9,250 bases of DNA from Betaproteobacteria bacterium (GTDB lineage Bacteria > Pseudomonadota > Gammaproteobacteria > Burkholderiales > SG8-39). Below are positions 6,405 through 9,250 of the stretch, piece after piece. The notes beneath the pieces were generated by a model. The model worked only from the letters and a program-made list of their open reading frames with translations. It was not told the DNA's origin and searched no databases. The position numbers and the translations under genes are program-made. Each line of letters starts with the position of its first letter. The stretch's first letter is position 1. The stretch lies in assembly GCA_005888925.1 (NCBI GenBank), contig VBCP01000252.1:1-9250 (forward strand), written 5' to 3'.

Positions 6405-6438
6405 CTAAATGGGGACGGACCCCATTTTTCTCATTTAG
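6405..6438. repeat. REP-like palindromic element
   Basis: A 34-bp AT/G-rich island between the binding-protein stop and livH. It is bounded by CTAAATG (6405-6411) and its complement CATTTAG (6432-6438), and nested within is AAATGGGG (6407-6414), loop ACGGA, CCCCATTT (6420-6427). Short GGGGAC-n-GACCCC palindromes flanked by AAAT/ATTT are, from memory, widespread in proteobacterial genomes as REP-type repeats tied to Y1 (RAYT) transposases. Only one copy is seen in this window. Confidence 0.6.
6407..6429 (+). terminator. Possible intrinsic terminator or attenuator
   Basis: An 8-bp perfect stem (AAATGGGG/CCCCATTT) with a 5-nt loop is followed by a run of five T (6425-6429, three of them shared with the stem). 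It lies 12 nt after the binding-protein stop. Partial termination here would give more binding protein than membrane subunits, as is common in ABC import operons. The GC part of the stem is only 4 bp, so full termination is doubtful. It is the same DNA as the REP-like element. Confidence 0.4.
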
Positions 6439-6440
6439 GT

Positions 6441-7298
6441 TTGAACCTCCTCCTCGGCCAGATCCTCAACGGGATCGCGACCGGGATGCTGTACGCCCTG
6501 ATGGGCCTCGGCCTGTCGCTCATCACGGGCGTGCTCAACATCCCGAACTTCGCGCACGGCGCGCTGTTTGCCATCGGCGCGTACTTCCTGGTGAGCGTGG
6601 TCGGGCTGCTCGGCAATTTCTGGCTCGGGCTGCTGGTCGCGCCTATCGGCGTCGCGCTGCTCGGCTTGCTGATCGAGTACGCCGGGGTGCGCCGCCTTTA
6701 CGCGGCGGGCCACGACTACCAACTGCTCTTCACCTTCGGCCTCGCGCTGATCCTGAACGAGCTGATCATCGTCATCTGGGGGCCGGTGGGCATCAGCCAC
6801 CTGCCGCCGGCGATCCTACGCGGCGGCGTCGACCTCGGCTTTACGTTCTATCCGAAGTACCGCCTCTTCGTCATGGCCATGGCCGGCTTGCTCGTCGTGG
6901 CGACGTGGCTCTTCCTCGAGAAGACCCGCTATGGCGCCATCATGCGCGCCGGCATCGAGAACAAGGAAATGGTCTCGCTGCTGGGCATCGACATCCACTG
7001 GCTCTTCACCGTCGCCTTTGCGCTCGGCGCCTACCTCGCCGGCATCGCGGGCGCGCTCACCGCGCCGATCCGTGGCCTCTCGCCCGGCATGGGCGTCGAC
7101 ATGCTCGGTATCGCCTTCGTCGTCGTGGCGCTCGGCGGGCTCGGCAACCTGCTCGGCGCCATCGCAGCCGGACTTCTTATCGGCGTGGCGCAGGCGGTCG
7201 TCGCCGCGTACTGGACCGAGGCGTCGACCGCGGTGATCTTTGCGGTGATGGCCGCTGTGCTGCTCGTGCGGCCGCAGGGATTGTTCGGCATCCGATGA
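6441..7298 (+). CDS. livH: LivH-type HAAT ABC permease
   Basis: First membrane subunit of the importer, 285 residues, very hydrophobic with about eight segments. Hallmarks are MNLLLGQILNGIATGMLYAL at the start, VLNIPNFAHGALFAIGAYF (31-49), the cytoplasmic coupling region TRYGAIMRAGIENKEMVSLLGI (162-183), GLSPGMGVDMLGIAFVVVALGGLGNLLGA (212-240) and RPQGLFG at the end, all as in LivH. Homology begins at the very first codons, which places the start at TTG 6441. No ATG or GTG lies between the upstream in-frame stop and that codon, and the next ATG (6486) would cut conserved residues. The only AGG is 1 nt from the TTG, too near to work as a normal Shine-Dalgarno, and it belongs to a REP-like palindrome. 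Its stop overlaps the livM start (ATGA). Confidence 0.93.
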   Translation: MNLLLGQILNGIATGMLYALMGLGLSLITGVLNIPNFAHGALFAIGAYFLVSVVGLLGNFWLGLLVAPIGVALLGLLIEYAGVRRLYAAGHDYQLLFTFGLALILNELIIVIWGPVGISHLPPAILRGGVDLGFTFYPKYRLFVMAMAGLLVVATWLFLEKTRYGAIMRAGIENKEMVSLLGIDIHWLFTVAFALGAYLAGIAGALTAPIRGLSPGMGVDMLGIAFVVVALGGLGNLLGAIAAGLLIGVAQAVVAAYWTEASTAVIFAVMAAVLLVRPQGLFGIR

Positions 7299-8212
7299 GA
7301 GCGCTCGTTCTGATCCTCGCCGCGGTGGTGCTGTTGCCATTCATCGTCCGCCCGGCGATCGCCAGCGAGATCTGGATCTTCGCCATCTTCGGCCTCGGGC
7401 TGAACCTGCTGCTCGGCTACACCGGCCTGCTCTCCTTCGGCCAGTCCACGTTCTTCGGCTCCGCGGCCTACGTGGCCGGATACCTGCTCAAGCACTACGC
7501 CATCGGCGTCTTTGCAGCGCTCGGCATCGGCGTCGCGGTGGGTGCGATCTCCGCGCTGCTGGTGGGCTACCTGTGCGTGCAGCGCTCGGGCCTGTACTTC
7601 ATCATGCTGACCTTCGCACTGAACCAGCTCTTCTACTTCATCGCCTACCAGTGGACCACCGTCACCGGCGGCGAGGACGGCATGCCGGGCGTGCCGCGAC
7701 CGGCGATGCTCGGCATCGATTTCCGCGATCCGGTGGCGTACTACATTTTCGTCTCGGTGCTCTTCCTGCTCTCGCTCTGGCTGATGAAGCGCATCGTCGA
7801 CTCGCCGCTCGGCAAGATCCTGCAGGGCATCCGCGAGAACGAAGTGCGCGCTGAGGCGGTCGGCTACCACGTGCCGCGCTTCAAGCTGCTCGCGTTCGTC
7901 ATCGGCGGCGCCTTCTCGGGCCTGGCCGGCGTGCTCTACGCGATGCTCTTCGGCATCGTGCCGCTCGAGGCGATCGGCTTCGTCACCTCGGGCAACGTGG
8001 TGTTCGCCACGCTGATCGGCGGCTCGGGCTCGCTCTACGGCCCGATCATCGGCTCGTTCGTCTTCATCTGGCTCTCCGAGTCGATGAGCGTGGTGTGGGC
8101 GCGCTGGCCGCTGCTGCTGGGCGTGGCGTTCATCGTCGTGGTGCTCTTCTTCAGGGGCGGCGTAGTCGAAGCCTGGGACCGCATATGGCGCTTCTCGAAA
8201 CGCACGACCTGA
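7295..8212 (+). CDS. livM: LivM-type HAAT ABC permease
   Basis: Second membrane subunit, 305 residues, paired with LivH in the inner membrane. Family motifs seen: GYTGLLSFGQSTFFG (41-55), TGGEDGMPGV (124-133), the coupling region SPLGKILQGIRENEVRAEAVGY (170-191), GGAFSGLAGVLYA (204-216) and GGSGSLYGPIIG (242-253). TGGEDG in the periplasmic loop is common in LivM. Length is at the short end because it lacks the long N-terminal extension of E. coli LivM. The ATG at 7295 overlaps the livH stop by 4 nt (ATGA), so translation is coupled; the in-frame extension upstream is a shadow of livH. The 3' end overlaps livG by 28 nt. The C-terminus ends in a basic tail (RIWRFSKRTT) inside the overlap. Confidence 0.95.
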   Translation: MRALVLILAAVVLLPFIVRPAIASEIWIFAIFGLGLNLLLGYTGLLSFGQSTFFGSAAYVAGYLLKHYAIGVFAALGIGVAVGAISALLVGYLCVQRSGLYFIMLTFALNQLFYFIAYQWTTVTGGEDGMPGVPRPAMLGIDFRDPVAYYIFVSVLFLLSLWLMKRIVDSPLGKILQGIRENEVRAEAVGYHVPRFKLLAFVIGGAFSGLAGVLYAMLFGIVPLEAIGFVTSGNVVFATLIGGSGSLYGPIIGSFVFIWLSESMSVVWARWPLLLGVAFIVVVLFFRGGVVEAWDRIWRFSKRTT

Positions 8213-8934
8213 GCAAGGCGTTCGGCGCGCTCACCGCGGTGAACGCGGTGAGCCTGCGAGTCGAGGCCGGCACGCTGCACTCGATCATCGGGCCGAACGG
8301 CGCCGGCAAGACCACGCTCTTCAACCTCCTCACCGGTACGTTCCCGCCAAGCGCTGGGCGCATCGTGTTCGACGGGAGCGACATCACCGGCACGCCGGCG
8401 CACCGCATCGCGCACCTCGGCCTCGCGCGCTCGTTCCAGCGCACCAACGTGTTTCCCGCCTTCTCGCTGCTGGACAACGTCTGGCTCGCCGCCTTCGCCT
8501 GCAGCAAATCGTGGCGCGGCCTCTTGTGGCGGCGTGCGGACCGTTATCCCGAGGCCACCGCTCAAGCGCGCGCGGCGCTGGCCGATGTCGGCTTGGGGGA
8601 GAAGGCTGACCAACCGGCGCGCGAAATCTCGCACGGCGAGCAGCGCCAGCTCGAGCTCGCCATCGCGCTCGCTGCGGCGCCGCGCGTGCTGCTGCTCGAC
8701 GAGCCCGCCGCGGGCCTGTCACCCGAGGAGACGCGCAGGATGGTGGCGCTGGTGCGCGCGCTCAAGGGCCGCTACACCATCGTGCTGATCGAGCACAAGA
8801 TGGACATCATCATGAACGTGTCGGACCGCATCTCGGTGATGCACTTCGGCAGCCTGATCGCCGAAGGCACGCCGGAAGAGATCCAGCGCAACGCCGAGGT
8901 GCGGCGCGCCTACCTGGGAGGCGTAGCCGCGTGA
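8185..8934 (+). CDS. livG: LivG-type HAAT ABC ATPase
   Basis: Cytoplasmic ATPase subunit, 249 residues. All motifs are present: Walker A GPNGAGKT (36-43), Q-loop Gln85 in ARSFQRTNVF, signature SHGEQRQLE (149-157), Walker B VLLLDEP (168-174) and the switch His204 in IEHKMDIIM. SHGEQ for LSGGQ, the ARSFQ Q-loop and the IEHKMD motif are the normal LivG forms, and the C-terminal GTPEEIQRNAEVRRAYLG is the usual LivG tail. The ATG at 8185 matches where homology begins (MALLETHDLSKAFGALTAV) and has a GGGA element about 7 nt upstream. It starts inside the last 28 nt of livM and its stop overlaps the livF start by 4 nt. It pairs with LivF to energise LivHM. Confidence 0.95.
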   Translation: MALLETHDLSKAFGALTAVNAVSLRVEAGTLHSIIGPNGAGKTTLFNLLTGTFPPSAGRIVFDGSDITGTPAHRIAHLGLARSFQRTNVFPAFSLLDNVWLAAFACSKSWRGLLWRRADRYPEATAQARAALADVGLGEKADQPAREISHGEQRQLELAIALAAAPRVLLLDEPAAGLSPEETRRMVALVRALKGRYTIVLIEHKMDIIMNVSDRISVMHFGSLIAEGTPEEIQRNAEVRRAYLGGVAA

Positions 8935-9250
8935 TCCTCGAAGTGCAGGCGATCGATACCTATTACGGCCTCGGCCACATCCTGCATGGCCTCTCCATAA
9001 ATATTTCGGATGGGGAGATCGTGGCGCTGCTTGGCCGCAACGGCGCCGGCAAGACCACCACGCTGCGCTCGATCACCGGCCTCACGCCGCCGCGCAAGGG
9101 CACCATCCGCTACAAGGGGCGCGACATCGCGGGAATCGATCCGCACCGCATCTCGCGCTCGGGCATCGCGCTCGTCCCCGAGACGCGCGGCATCTTCTCG
9201 TTCTTATCCGCCCGGGAAAACCTTTCGATCGCCCGGCGCAAGGGTTCGCG
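8931..9250 (+). CDS. livF: LivF-type HAAT ABC ATPase, N-terminal part (cut by window edge)
   Basis: The first 106 codons of the second ATPase subunit, running off the right edge. The translation MILEVQAIDTYYGLGHILHG leads to Walker A GRNGAGKTT (35-43). VPETRGIFSFLSARENL (82-98) is the LivF form of the Q-loop region, where Glu replaces the usual Gln. RNGAGKTTT rather than PNGAGKTT also separates LivF from LivG. The GTG start at 8931 overlaps the livG stop (GTGA) and has a good GGGAGG ribosome site 9 nt upstream (8916-8921). The signature and Walker B motifs lie beyond the window, so completeness cannot be checked. A short ATA-AAT-ATT codon run at 8997-9005 is AT-rich for this genome but keeps the frame open. 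Confidence 0.93.
   Translation, partial: MILEVQAIDTYYGLGHILHGLSINISDGEIVALLGRNGAGKTTTLRSITGLTPPRKGTIRYKGRDIAGIDPHRISRSGIALVPETRGIFSFLSARENLSIARRKGS

Noticed and set aside
8668..8712. Non-canonical ABC signature SHGEQ in LivG (8629-8643) as a possible defect
   Set aside because: LivG proteins normally have a GEQ-type signature in place of LSGGQ, and the Walker B motif in this interval is intact, so the subunit looks functional.
8997..9005. ATA-AAT-ATT codon run in livF as a sign of foreign DNA
   Set aside because: Only three codons are affected, the frame and LivF motifs on both sides are intact, and similar single rare codons occur elsewhere in the window.

Overview
The window is GC-rich and gene-dense. 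Its gene content points to a betaproteobacterium, probably in or near the Burkholderiales: it carries a Bug/TctC-family periplasmic receptor, a branched-chain-amino-acid-type (HAAT) ABC operon with a Tat-like signal on the binding protein, and a TldD/PmbA-family protein. This placement rests on family knowledge, not on a database search. No RNA genes, CRISPR arrays, transposases or phage genes were seen, and no stretch over 100 bases lacks a gene.

Minus-strand block (5088 down to 1). Six genes are read leftward with gaps of only 4 to 41 nt: an ArsR-type winged-helix regulator (5088-4450), a DUF3943 envelope protein with a signal peptide (4420-2990), a YadG-like ABC-2 exporter ATPase (2985-2062), a Bug/TctC periplasmic solute receptor (2053-1103), a YadH-like ABC-2 permease (1092-331), and the first 96 codons of a TldD/PmbA-family protein (289 to beyond the left edge). 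The Bug gene lies between the ATPase and the permease that should form one exporter. The DUF3943 gene begins with codons that echo the start of the ATPase gene directly downstream.

Divergent control region (5089-5188). These 100 bp separate the regulator from the plus-strand operon. They contain a 26-bp near-perfect inverted repeat (11-bp arms, one mismatch, 4-bp spacer), the best candidate for the regulator's operator. It could control both directions.

Plus-strand block (5189 to right edge). This is a complete-looking HAAT uptake operon in the order binding protein, LivH, LivM, LivG, LivF (the last truncated by the window). From livH onward the genes overlap by 4, 28 and 4 nt, so they are translationally linked. 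Between the binding-protein gene and livH sits a REP-like palindrome (6405-6438) that also resembles an intrinsic terminator. livH appears to start with TTG just after it, without a usable Shine-Dalgarno sequence.

How they may work together: the plus operon imports an amino acid or another small organic anion or amide (substrate not readable from sequence). The minus operon would make an inner-membrane ABC-2 exporter with a periplasmic receptor and a probable outer-membrane protein. A shared regulator with paired cysteines could tie the two together. The joint role is inference; the individual families are well supported except for DUF3943, whose function is unknown.
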